A stretch of DNA of 10,186 nucleotides from Natronohydrobacter sp. (GTDB lineage Bacteria > Pseudomonadota > Alphaproteobacteria > Rhodobacterales > Rhodobacteraceae), in contig SKGU01000329.1 in assembly GCA_007117255.1 (NCBI GenBank), forward strand, positions 1 through 10,186, written 5' to 3'. Below the pieces are notes generated by a model. That model saw only the letters and a list, made by a program, of their open reading frames with translations. It was not told where the DNA came from and ran no database searches. A program made the translations under genes and the position numbers. Positions 1 to 6,397 of this stretch are shown here, one piece after another. Position 1 is the first letter of the stretch; every line of letters begins with the position of its first letter.

Positions 1-298
1 ACTTGTTGCTGTCGATCCATTTCGACATCATCGCCTTGTCGCGGAAGCATTCTTCCGGCACGGCACGCCGTTTGATCCGTGCGAGTTTTTCGGCAAATGC
101 CACCTGTTTCGAGCTGGGCCGTGTGTTCAGCATGGTGGCGGGAGCCATTCGCGCTTGCGCATCAATCCAGGCGCTCAGACGCCGCCGGTCCTGTTGTAGC
201 CCGCCTGGAATCAGCGTTTGGTTCCGCAGGGCCAGCTTGCGTGCATAGGCAATCTGGCGCGGCGTTGCGGGCAGGGTGAAATCGGTCTGTTCCATCAT
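1..298 (-). CDS. SOS-box-controlled hypothetical protein with duplicated helical motif (partial, runs off left edge)
   Basis: This reading frame starts at ATG 298 (or the adjacent ATG 295) and stays open for 99 codons to the window edge, so its 3' end is missing. An AGGAGG ribosome site lies just upstream at about 302-307. Its spacing is too short for ATG 298 and suits ATG 295 better. The protein is basic and contains two copies of one motif: residues ~11-47 (ATPRQIAYARKLAL, then IP, then RRRLSAWID) and ~60-97 (PSSKQVAFAEKLA, then VP, then MMSKWID). The pattern T/S-x-K/R-Q-x-A-Y/F-A-x-K-L-A...P...WID resembles short helical modules I recall from C-terminal tails of some topoisomerases, but that link is weak. 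I do not recognise the family. The promoter carries a LexA box, so the gene is probably induced by DNA damage. A role in the DNA damage response is inference only. Confidence 0.75.
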   Translation of the reverse strand, partial: MMEQTDFTLPATPRQIAYARKLALRNQTLIPGGLQQDRRRLSAWIDAQARMAPATMLNTRPSSKQVAFAEKLARIKRRAVPEECFRDKAMMSKWIDSNK

Positions 299-323
299 CT
301 ACCTCCTGTCCAATCTGTTTCCA

Positions 324-352
324 AATATAGAACAATATAAGAACATTTTCAA
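324..352 (-). promoter_or_regulatory. Sigma70-type promoter of the left-edge gene with LexA box in the spacer
   Basis: Read on the minus strand, TTGAAA (352-347) and TATATT (329-324) are separated by exactly 17 bases, each matching the sigma70 consensus at 5 of 6 positions. The spacer (346-330) contains the LexA box described separately. Transcription would start near 317, giving a short leader into the AGGAGG ribosome site. The fit of spacing, gene direction and operator makes this one of the better supported promoters in the window. Confidence 0.7.
330..344 (-). promoter_or_regulatory. LexA (SOS) operator, GTTC-N7-GTTC
   Basis: The minus strand reads GTTC TTATATT GTTC, a perfect match to the direct-repeat SOS box of alphaproteobacteria (GTTC-N7-GTTC, established for Rhodobacter and Rhizobium LexA). 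It sits entirely between the -35 and -10 elements of the promoter for the left-edge gene, where bound LexA would block RNA polymerase. The divergent TSUP gene starts about 115 bases away on the other side and may or may not be affected. Confidence 0.75.
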
Positions 353-459
353 GTCTTACCCTACATTCAGCGCGGCTTTGTGGCTGAGATGCCGGCGTGG
401 GGCTTGTATCCCGGCGATTTGTCCATGAAGTATTCCCGCATCGCGACGGGACAGAAACA

Positions 460-1197
460 ATGAGCCTTGTTCTTGCAATTCTGGCACTGCTGCTGGGCGG
501 CGTCATGAAAGGGGCCACGGGTGCTGGCGCGCCCGTGATTGCGGCGCCAGCGCTGACCATGCTGTTCAATGTACAGACCGCCGTGGCAATTCTGGTTGTC
601 CCAAATCTGCTAGGCAATATCTGGCAGGCCTGGAGCTTCCGCAAGGACGCGCTGCCGCTGCGTTTCCTGGTTCTCTTTGCTGGGGGTGGATTTATCGGCG
701 CGGTGCTGGGCACATGGCTGTTGGTGGTGCTTGCCCCGGAAACGCTGTCACTGTTGGTGGCTTTCGCTGTCATCATCTATATCGTGCTCAGGCTGGGGAA
801 ACCCGGCTGGGTGTTGCCGCAATCGCGCGCGACAGGGTTGAGTGCGCCTGTCGGTTTGCTGGGCGGTTTGTTGCAGGGGGCAACAGGGATTTCCGCACCT
901 GCATCAATCACTTTCCTGAACGCGATGCGCTTGCCGCGCCCGGCTTTCATCGGGACAATTGCGATTTTCTTTGTGGCGATTTCCACGGCGCAACTGCCCG
1001 CGCTCTGGACAGTTGGCCTGATCAGTTCGCAAACGCTGGGCTTTGGCCTGCTGGCGTTGGTGCTGATCCTTGTGGCCATGCCGCTTGGAAACTGGCTGGG
1101 CAAACGCTTGCCGTCGCGGGTGTTCGATCTGGTGTTGCTGACGCTTCTGGGCCTGATCGCGCTGAAAATCCTGATCGAAGTGCTGGTGCTGGGCTAA
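460..1197 (+). CDS. TSUP-family (TauE/SafE, DUF81) membrane permease
   Basis: This is a 245-residue hydrophobic protein of about eight membrane segments, typical in length for the TSUP family, which moves sulfite, sulfonates or other organic anions across the inner membrane. The family's internal duplication is visible: KGATGAGAPVIAAP at residues ~17-30 and QGATGISAPASITFL at ~139-153 are the paired signature motifs. I chose ATG 460, giving MSLVLAIL at the start of the first membrane helix. The frame is open upstream to ATG 397, but those 21 residues are charged and lack a family counterpart. The ribosome site is weak (GGGACAG). The TAA stop overlaps the stop of the convergent ScpB-like gene. 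The substrate cannot be predicted, since no sulfur or taurine gene is adjacent. Confidence 0.85.
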   Translation: MSLVLAILALLLGGVMKGATGAGAPVIAAPALTMLFNVQTAVAILVVPNLLGNIWQAWSFRKDALPLRFLVLFAGGGFIGAVLGTWLLVVLAPETLSLLVAFAVIIYIVLRLGKPGWVLPQSRATGLSAPVGLLGGLLQGATGISAPASITFLNAMRLPRPAFIGTIAIFFVAISTAQLPALWTVGLISSQTLGFGLLALVLILVAMPLGNWLGKRLPSRVFDLVLLTLLGLIALKILIEVLVLG

Positions 1198-1793
1198 TCC
1201 CCTGCCCCCGGCAATAATCCGGCATCCTGCGCGAGATCCATGTCCTGCAGGTCTTGCAGGCTGCGCAGATCAAAAGCGGCAAGAAAACTGTCGGTTGTGA
1301 TGAAACTGTAAGGGGCGCCCCGGCGCGGGGCGCGCGGTCCCGGTGCGATCAGGCCGCGTTCGGATAGTCGGCCGATCAGATCGCGGCTGATTTCGCGCCC
1401 GAAGATCTCGCGCAGCCCATCGCGGGTGATGGGCTGATGCAATGCGATGGCCAGAAGCACTGTCACATCCTGTGGTCCAAGGCACATGGCTTGTGCGCCG
1501 ACGTCGCTTGCTGCCCGGATGACTGGCCCGTAGGCTGAGCGGGTGCGTAGGGCAAACCTGCTGCCGGCGCGCGACAGTTCATAGGGGCGATCGGCCAGAT
1601 CGGCGGCCAGATCGTCGATCAGCAAATCGAGTGATGCGCCCTGCCCCACGACGCGCGCCAGATCGTCGCGCGAGACTGGGCTGGCAGAGGCGAAAAGCAC
1701 CGCCTCAATCCGTCGCATCCATTCGCGCCACCGCAGATCAGGTGGCAGGTCGGACAATTCGCGGTCAAATACGGGCGCCTTGGTTTTGTTCAT
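1194..1793 (-). CDS. ScpB-like protein (SMC-Scp complex subunit B family), divergent paralogue
   Basis: This is a 199-residue protein with two winged-helix regions characteristic of ScpB. The first (residues ~27-95) begins RRIEAVLFASASPVSRDDLA and includes a YELSRAGSRFALRTR strand segment. The second (~105-180) has the family patterns HQPITRDGLREIFG, ERGLIAPG, GAPYSFITTDSFL and FDLRSLQDL. ScpB normally dimerises and binds ScpA on the SMC condensin. Here the partner gene is DUF1403 rather than scpA, so this is probably an accessory paralogue and not the housekeeping scpB. ATG 1793 follows the DUF1403 stop by 2 bases, implying translational coupling, and the ribosome site is weak. The DNA-binding or chromosome-maintenance role is inference. 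Confidence 0.8.
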   Translation of the reverse strand: MNKTKAPVFDRELSDLPPDLRWREWMRRIEAVLFASASPVSRDDLARVVGQGASLDLLIDDLAADLADRPYELSRAGSRFALRTRSAYGPVIRAASDVGAQAMCLGPQDVTVLLAIALHQPITRDGLREIFGREISRDLIGRLSERGLIAPGPRAPRRGAPYSFITTDSFLAAFDLRSLQDLQDMDLAQDAGLLPGAGD

Positions 1794-1795
1794 GC

Positions 1796-1810
1796 CTATA
1801 CCCCGTATAG
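1796..1810. repeat. Perfect 6-3-6 inverted repeat at the DUF1403/scpB-like junction
   Basis: CTATAC-CCC-GTATAG is a perfect dyad that covers the last five codons of DUF1403 and the position where the ribosome site of the ScpB-like gene would lie. In mRNA it could form a short hairpin that hides the start until ribosomes finish DUF1403. Chance is possible because it is also coding sequence. Confidence 0.4.
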
Positions 1811-2686
1811 ACGGAAACTTTCGCGCCCGGTCAGTTCGCGTACCACACCCAATTCCACCAAACGCTCGCAGAACCGCCGTGCGGCCCGGTCTGACATTAC
1901 TGGCACAAGTGCGCGGGAAGGTGCCAATGCGTCTTGCGCCAGAAACAGGGATACCGCCGGATGGGCTCCTTTTGCCCGCAACTTGGGGGCAACCGCGCGC
2001 AAGGCGTCGGCCTTGCGCGTCAGGTCTGCCGCCAGTGTCAGGGCATGACGCGCAGAGGTGACAAGGGCGCGCGCGCATGCCTGCTGCAGTTCTGTGTCAC
2101 AGCGCATGAGATCGCGCCGGTGGAGCCCCGATGCGAGCAATGGCACCATATATTGCCAACCAAGGGCGTGTGACAGCGCACTATCTGCGAGGATCAGCGC
2201 TGTGGTTTCGGCGCGCGGCAGATCAGTCAGGATGGCTTGCACCAACTGTGCCGCCCCAGCGATTGGCGCGGCGGTGTATGGCGCGGTCCATCCATCCAGT
2301 TGTACCTTGTCCAGATGCGGCAAGGCGCGTTGCAGCGATGCAGGGCTTATGGGGCGCTCGGTGGCGCGCAACCATGCCTGCAAGATGGCCCCTGCTGGCC
2401 CTGGTGTTTCGCTTGGTCGCAACAGATGCACTTCGTCGCGCATCTGTGCCACACTTTCGGGGCGTCCTGCAAACTGCGCGCAGTTTTGTGAAGCGGAAAG
2501 CGCCAGCCGAGCACGCCACAGCGCCTGTGGCAGTGTGTCGACCTTCTGCGCCAGATGCAGCGCGCATAAGGCGGCACCGGCTGCAAAAACCGCGTTTTCC
2601 GGGATGCTGATATCATGCCCGGCCACCCAATCGGGCAGGCGCGGCAACATGCCGGGAGGTGACGCGGAAGCGAGCTTGCGTTTCAT
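1796..2686 (-). CDS. DUF1403 family protein
   Basis: This 296-residue protein matches DUF1403 as I recall it: an N-terminal AVFAAGAALCALHLA helix (residues ~32-46), a GPAGAILQAW segment (~96-105), and a C-terminus with APKLRAKGAHPAVSLFLAQD (~233-252) followed by SDRAARRFCERLVELGVV and ELTGRESFRLYG (~265-295). Most of the chain is predicted helical, rich in Ala and Leu, and no catalytic motif is apparent. The C-terminal ~35 residues look like a winged-helix end similar to those closing Fic proteins, which is inference. Function is unknown. It is the first gene of a tight pair with the ScpB-like gene, and this family is commonly found next to scpB-like genes in Rhizobiales and Rhodobacterales. 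ATG 2686 has only a weak ribosome site. An internal ATG at codon 13 is less likely because it lacks one. Confidence 0.75.
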   Translation of the reverse strand: MKRKLASASPPGMLPRLPDWVAGHDISIPENAVFAAGAALCALHLAQKVDTLPQALWRARLALSASQNCAQFAGRPESVAQMRDEVHLLRPSETPGPAGAILQAWLRATERPISPASLQRALPHLDKVQLDGWTAPYTAAPIAGAAQLVQAILTDLPRAETTALILADSALSHALGWQYMVPLLASGLHRRDLMRCDTELQQACARALVTSARHALTLAADLTRKADALRAVAPKLRAKGAHPAVSLFLAQDALAPSRALVPVMSDRAARRFCERLVELGVVRELTGRESFRLYGV

Positions 2687-2896
2687 CTGCCAAAGCTACG
2701 AATGCGCGGCGCTTTGTGCAAGCTTATCGACGCCAAGCGCCGGGGAAATGAATAGATGCTTCACCTGAAGGGAGGAAGCTGGCTGACAGACACGCTTGTT
2801 CGCGCCCTGATCTGAGTTATAGAAAGGTGGAAGGGCTGTGATGTCACAGCAGGCAGCATGCCAGATCCATGCCGACTACATCGGGGAGAAGCAAAA
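2687..2896. promoter_or_regulatory. Divergent intergenic region between DUF1403 and quinone oxidoreductase genes
   Basis: The 210-base region must hold both promoters. For the rightward gene a weak candidate is TTGTTC (2796-2801), 16 bases, TATAGA (2818-2823). A dyad at 2835-2850 follows it. A smaller dyad, CTTCA-CC-TGAAG (2759-2770), and a spaced pair GGCGCTT (2708-2714) / AAGCGCC (2735-2741) lie on the DUF1403 side. No convincing leftward -35/-10 pair was found. Confidence 0.4.
2835..2850. promoter_or_regulatory. Putative operator, GCTGTGA-TG-TCACAGC dyad
   Basis: Seven-base arms separated by two bases form a perfect inverted repeat just after the candidate -10 of the quinone oxidoreductase promoter and 47 bases before its ATG. 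The half-site looks like the CRP half-site TGTGA, but the spacer is 2 rather than 6 bases, so CRP is unlikely. A repressor of another family is a better guess. Confidence 0.45.
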
Positions 2897-3877
2897 ATGA
2901 CGCAAAGCAGAGTTGTCTTGTTCGAACAATCCGGTGGTCCAGAAGTGCTGAAAATTGTGATGCAGCAGGTCGGTGCGCCGGGGCCGGGTCAGGTGCGCGT
3001 CCGTCATCACACCTGTGGATTGAACTACATCGACATTTATCAGCGTTCCGGCGTCTATCCCCTACCCTTGCCGCATGTGTTGGGTATGGAAGGGGCGGGT
3101 GTGGTCGAGGCTTTGGGTGAAGGCGTCACGCATCTGGCCGTGGGTGACCGTGTAGCCTATGCCAGCGCGCCTCCGGGGGCGTATTGCGATGCGCGCGTGA
3201 TGGCGGCGGCGCAGGTCTGCCGTTTGCCCGACAGCATCGATTTCCGCACTGGTGCGGCGATGATGCTGCAAGGGCTGACAACGCATTACTTGTTCGAGCG
3301 CACAGTCCCGCTGAAGGCAGGCGATACAGTTCTGTTTCATGCCGCGGCGGGCGGGGTCGGGTTGATCGCCTGCCAATGGGCACGGACGAAGGGCATTCGC
3401 CTGATCGGTACTGCGGGCACGGATGAGAAATGCGCCCTTGCGCTGGCGCATGGCGCATCCGAGGTGATCAATTACGAGCGTGAAGATTTCGTCGCCCGCG
3501 TGCGCGATCTGACTGATGGGCGCGGGGTGGGTGTGGTGATGGACAGCATCGGCGCGGCCACGTTCGAGCGCTCGCTGGACAGCCTGCGCCCGTTGGGCAT
3601 GATGATCAGCTTTGGAAATGCATCGGGCAAGGTGCCGCCCTTTGATCTTGGCATATTGGGTGCGAAAGGCTCGCTGCAACTGACGCGGCCCACGTTGTTT
3701 ACCCATATTGCAGATTATGCCACCTGTCAGGCCATGGCGTCTGACCTGTTTGCGATGGTCGAAAGCGGCAAGGTGGCGATCCGTATCGGGCAGGAATTCG
3801 CGCTGGAAGATGTGGCCGAAGCGCACCGCCAGATGGAAGCGCGCAGCACCACGGGCAGTTCAGTTCTGATCTGCTGA
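2897..3877 (+). CDS. qorA: NADPH:quinone oxidoreductase (QOR / zeta-crystallin type)
   Basis: This 326-residue protein belongs to the zinc-independent quinone oxidoreductases of the MDR superfamily, which pass one electron at a time from NADPH to quinones in the cytoplasm. The N-terminal GroES-like fold includes GLNYIDIYQRSGVYP (residues ~41-55) and the LGMEGAGVVEALG region (~62-74). The nucleotide-binding loop HAAAGGVGLIACQWA (~148-162) matches E. coli QorA almost exactly. Other close matches are SFGNASG (~238-244) and the tail TTGSSVLI. No zinc-binding cysteine set is present, as expected. ATG 2897 is preceded by GGGGAG with good spacing. The frame is open 13 codons further upstream but without a ribosome site. 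It is monocistronic, divergent from DUF1403, and ends at a stem-loop. Confidence 0.93.
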   Translation: MTQSRVVLFEQSGGPEVLKIVMQQVGAPGPGQVRVRHHTCGLNYIDIYQRSGVYPLPLPHVLGMEGAGVVEALGEGVTHLAVGDRVAYASAPPGAYCDARVMAAAQVCRLPDSIDFRTGAAMMLQGLTTHYLFERTVPLKAGDTVLFHAAAGGVGLIACQWARTKGIRLIGTAGTDEKCALALAHGASEVINYEREDFVARVRDLTDGRGVGVVMDSIGAATFERSLDSLRPLGMMISFGNASGKVPPFDLGILGAKGSLQLTRPTLFTHIADYATCQAMASDLFAMVESGKVAIRIGQEFALEDVAEAHRQMEARSTTGSSVLIC

Positions 3878-3888
3878 CGAATGGTGCG

Positions 3889-3925
3889 CATAGCGTCTGC
3901 CGGAGTTCATGCGGCAGACGCTGTG
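3889..3925. terminator. Stem-loop between convergent genes (bidirectional terminator candidate)
   Basis: AGCGTCTGCC (3892-3901) and GGCAGACGCT (3913-3922) are perfect 10-base arms around an 11-base loop, and pairing extends to about 13 with a G-U pair. It begins 14 bases after the quinone oxidoreductase stop and ends just before the stop of the convergent ELWxxDGT gene. There is no clear T-run on either strand, so termination efficiency is uncertain. Confidence 0.65.
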
Positions 3926-3930
3926 TCGGT

Positions 3931-5352
3931 TCAGGGCATCTTCATGACTGCCAGCGGGGTAAAAAAGGAGGGGCTGGATGAGGCGGCACCGGGATTTATG
4001 TCTTTTAACCGAAATGTCCCTTCGGCTGTGCCATCGGTGATGTAAGGTTCGTCCCCACGGTTCCCTGAGCGCGAACTGAAAATCGCCAGCCCACCACCTA
4101 TTGCTGCGAAATTCTGGCTATGGCTGGTGCCTTGGCGATTCGTGCGCGTGATGCGTCTTGTCCCCTCCCGTGTGCCGTCCGTTACCCAAGGTGTAGCCCC
4201 GTGTGACATGGTGTTTTCGTTGCGGCGGTCAAAGCCTCTGAACACCACCAGTCCATCTGCGATCCTTACGATTTCAGTTACTTCCAGTCTGTTCTTCAGT
4301 CGTTGTGTGCCAGACCCGGTTCCATCTGTGCGCCACAAGCCGGGCGCCACTCCTTCAGCCGCATCTCCGACTGTTCTGAACACAAAGATATCGCGGTCCT
4401 CGGTAAGGGGCGTAAAATTTCTCGGAGAGGATGAGGCCGGTCCACGCGCAAGATCCTTTACCCGTTTCGTCCCGCCGCGTGTGCCATCCGTGATGAACAA
4501 CTCAATGCCACGGGCATGATGCCGCGCCTGAAAAATCAGCGACCCGTTTGCAAGTTGCGTAAAAGAGCGTGGGTTCGAACTGGTCACATTATTGATGCGC
4601 CGCAGCAATTCCGGGCGATCACCGGTTGACAGATCATAGATCCAGGGATGACGCCCGCGATTGGGATGGGTTGCATTGATCACCACGGCAGTATCGTCGA
4701 TTGGCGCGGCTTCAATCATGTCGCGCAATGGGCCAGGGACCATTGTTGTCCCCTCGGGCGTGCCATCGCTGACCCATATCCGCCGTTGCTCGTTGCGCTC
4801 TGCCCCGAACATGAATGTCGACTCCGACAGGCGCGTGAAATTTCGTGGGCTTCCATTGTCAGGGCCTGGTGTTGAATCCAAAAGCTGGAACGTGCCGAGA
4901 AACGTGCCGTCACTGATCCAAGTTTCCCGACCAGCTTCATCTGTTCGCGCGCTGAATACGACCCTACCGTTGCCGATATAGGTGATCGAACTCGGCGAAC
5001 TGCCTTCTGGACCGTCGCGGATATCCCGCACCATCCTTGTGCCGTCAGAAGTGCCATCCGTCACCCAGAGTTCGGCGCCGTTTCTGCCGTTATTGGCTTG
5101 AAAGAAAACACGACCGTCTTCTGTCGCGGTCAACCATTGTGGCATGCTGTTGTCTGGGCCCTCGTTGATATCTGCAAGCAGTACGGTTCCGTCATGCGTC
5201 CCGTCTGTCACCCAGAGTTCGCGCCCGTGCACCCCGTCATTGGCCGTGAAAATGATGACAGCCTCGTCGCTGACAATCTGAGCTTTCGCCGGGATGAAAG
5301 ATGCAAATGCAAGCCCTGCCGCCAGCACAAATGTTCTTGAAAGATAAAGCAT
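3931..5352 (-). CDS. Secreted ELWxxDGT-repeat protein (beta-propeller-like)
   Basis: This 473-residue protein starts with a Sec signal peptide (basic MLYLSR, a hydrophobic stretch, and an AKA-Q cleavage site near residue 24) and is probably periplasmic or secreted. The remainder is tandem repeats of about 49 residues, each closing with ELWxxDGTxxGT. Clear copies end at residues ~56, 105, 154, 202, 295, 349, 398 and 446 (for example ELWVTDGTHDGT, ETWISDGTFLGT, EPYITDGTAEGT). A ninth, degenerate copy near 235-245 reads PWIYDLSTGD. Each copy also holds a G-P-x-S-S-P-x-x-F/W-T link. This repeat family (hyperion-type ELWxxDGT) is known by sequence but has no assigned function. There is no C-terminal sorting signal. 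ATG 5352 has an ideal AGGAGG site. An upstream in-frame extension to 5445 would spoil the signal peptide. Confidence 0.88.
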   Translation of the reverse strand: MLYLSRTFVLAAGLAFASFIPAKAQIVSDEAVIIFTANDGVHGRELWVTDGTHDGTVLLADINEGPDNSMPQWLTATEDGRVFFQANNGRNGAELWVTDGTSDGTRMVRDIRDGPEGSSPSSITYIGNGRVVFSARTDEAGRETWISDGTFLGTFQLLDSTPGPDNGSPRNFTRLSESTFMFGAERNEQRRIWVSDGTPEGTTMVPGPLRDMIEAAPIDDTAVVINATHPNRGRHPWIYDLSTGDRPELLRRINNVTSSNPRSFTQLANGSLIFQARHHARGIELFITDGTRGGTKRVKDLARGPASSSPRNFTPLTEDRDIFVFRTVGDAAEGVAPGLWRTDGTGSGTQRLKNRLEVTEIVRIADGLVVFRGFDRRNENTMSHGATPWVTDGTREGTRRITRTNRQGTSHSQNFAAIGGGLAIFSSRSGNRGDEPYITDGTAEGTFRLKDINPGAASSSPSFFTPLAVMKMP

Positions 5353-5416
5353 GGTCGCCTCCTGTTGCGACGTGAATTGGAAATACTGTGACGAAACTGA
5401 ACCGAAATATATCATA

Positions 5417-5445
5417 ATGATTGCCCAAACGGCCCTATCGGTCAA
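5417..5445 (-). promoter_or_regulatory. Candidate promoter of the ELWxxDGT-repeat gene
   Basis: On the minus strand TTGACC (5445-5440) is followed after 17 bases by AATCAT (5422-5417), matching sigma70 boxes at 5 and 4 of 6 positions. An A/T-rich patch follows, then a ~60-base leader to the AGGAGG site. A direct repeat GCCCAAA occurs at 5424-5430 and 5454-5460 on the plus strand, on both sides of the -35. Its significance is unknown. Confidence 0.4.
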
Positions 5446-5516
5446 GAATTTTGGCCCAAAGGGCGCGCTTCGGGCAGTATGGAACGCATGCGGAAAGCCG
5501 CAGTTCGTTGTTGAAC

Positions 5517-5547
5517 TGGCAGATGCAAGGGCTGTCAGGCCCTGCCA
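5517..5547 (-). terminator. Possible stem-loop downstream of the iclR gene
   Basis: TGGCAG (5517-5522) pairs with CTGCCA (5542-5547) and encloses an alternative short stem AGGGC (5528-5532) / GCCCT (5539-5543). It lies 34 bases beyond the iclR stop, the expected place for the operon terminator. The stem is imperfect and lacks a U-tract, so support is modest. Confidence 0.3.
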
Positions 5548-5580
5548 AAGCGCAAATTGCCTGCCGCTGTGTTTGGGGGA

Positions 5581-6366
5581 TTACAAGAGCGCAGACAGCT
5601 CTTCGGCGGCACGTTTCAGCCGTGGCAGATGTGTGTAACCCTGCTCGATGGAGATGCGCTGCGTTGGACCTTGAAACGCGATGGTGGCAGGCATGCGCCC
5701 GAATTTGTCGCGCAGTGGCACTGCAAAGGCGATCACGCCTTCGAGAAACTCTTCATTGTCCACAGCAAAGCCCTGGTCGCGGATTTTCGAGATTTCATCG
5801 CGCAGCGCATCCGGGTTGGTCAGAGTGGCAGGCGTCAGTTGCTGCAATTCTGCGTTGCGCAAATAGCTGTCCAGACGCAGATCGCTGAGGGTCGACAGGT
5901 ACAGTTTTCCCCCGGCAGTGCAGTAGAACGGAACATGCGCCCCAACGGAGAACTGCACCCGCAGCGGCCATTCCGTTTCCACCCTGTCCAGGTAAATCAT
6001 GGATTCGCGATCCGGGATGGCGAAATTGCAGGTCTCACCGATATCTCTGGCCAAGGCCCTCATGATCGCCAGACGCGGTGTGCGCATGCGCATGCTGGAC
6101 ATCGTGGCGACCGCAAGCTGGCGGGCACGGGGGCCTACTGAATAGGCGCGCCCGTCAGGTTCGCGCTGCAGGTAGCCTTCAGACTCCAACGTCTGGAAAA
6201 GCCTGTGCAAAGTGGCTTTGGGCAGATCCGTCACGCCGCCCAACTCAGTCGGCGTGACCGGTCCACCGCGACGCACCACCTCTTCCAGCAGCGTCAAAAG
6301 ACGCAGGGTCGTGGGGATGCGTTCGCCGCGCTCATCCTCGGCTGAAGCCATCGTCTGGTGCGTCAT
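5581..6366 (-). CDS. IclR-family transcriptional regulator of the TRAP operon
   Basis: This 261-residue protein has the normal IclR architecture. An N-terminal winged helix-turn-helix spans residues ~20-75, with the recognition part TDLPKATLHRLFQTLESEGYL. A C-terminal effector-binding domain spans ~95-255, with FYCTAGGKLYL and QGFAVDNEEFLEG as family hallmarks. Such regulators bind DNA as dimers or tetramers and respond to small organic acids or aromatics, often the substrate of the adjacent genes. It is the last gene of the dctPQM operon on the same strand, about 31 bases after dctM, so it probably controls that operon and itself. I chose ATG 6366. GTG 6375 is in frame three codons earlier and cannot be excluded, since neither has a strong ribosome site (GTGAG precedes 6366). 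Confidence 0.88.
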   Translation of the reverse strand: MTHQTMASAEDERGERIPTTLRLLTLLEEVVRRGGPVTPTELGGVTDLPKATLHRLFQTLESEGYLQREPDGRAYSVGPRARQLAVATMSSMRMRTPRLAIMRALARDIGETCNFAIPDRESMIYLDRVETEWPLRVQFSVGAHVPFYCTAGGKLYLSTLSDLRLDSYLRNAELQQLTPATLTNPDALRDEISKIRDQGFAVDNEEFLEGVIAFAVPLRDKFGRMPATIAFQGPTQRISIEQGYTHLPRLKRAAEELSALL

Positions 6367-6397
6367 TGTATGCACTCACAGCTTGGGCCCCGCTTTA

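Noticed and set aside
397..459. Upstream extension of the TSUP gene to ATG 397
   Set aside because: The added 21 residues are polar and precede the first membrane helix, and ATG 460 places the start as expected for the family.
2835..2850. CRP/FNR binding site
   Set aside because: The TGTGA/TCACA arms are separated by 2 bases, not the 6 of CRP, and the sequence does not match the FNR TTGAT-N4-ATCAA form.
3062..3826. A 254-codon minus-strand open frame inside qorA
   Set aside because: The opposite strand encodes a protein matching E. coli QorA throughout. The minus frame is Arg/His-rich with no family features.
5353..5580. Short plus-strand gene between the ELWxxDGT gene and iclR
   Set aside because: The open frames there have no ribosome site and overlap the promoter region of the minus-strand gene.
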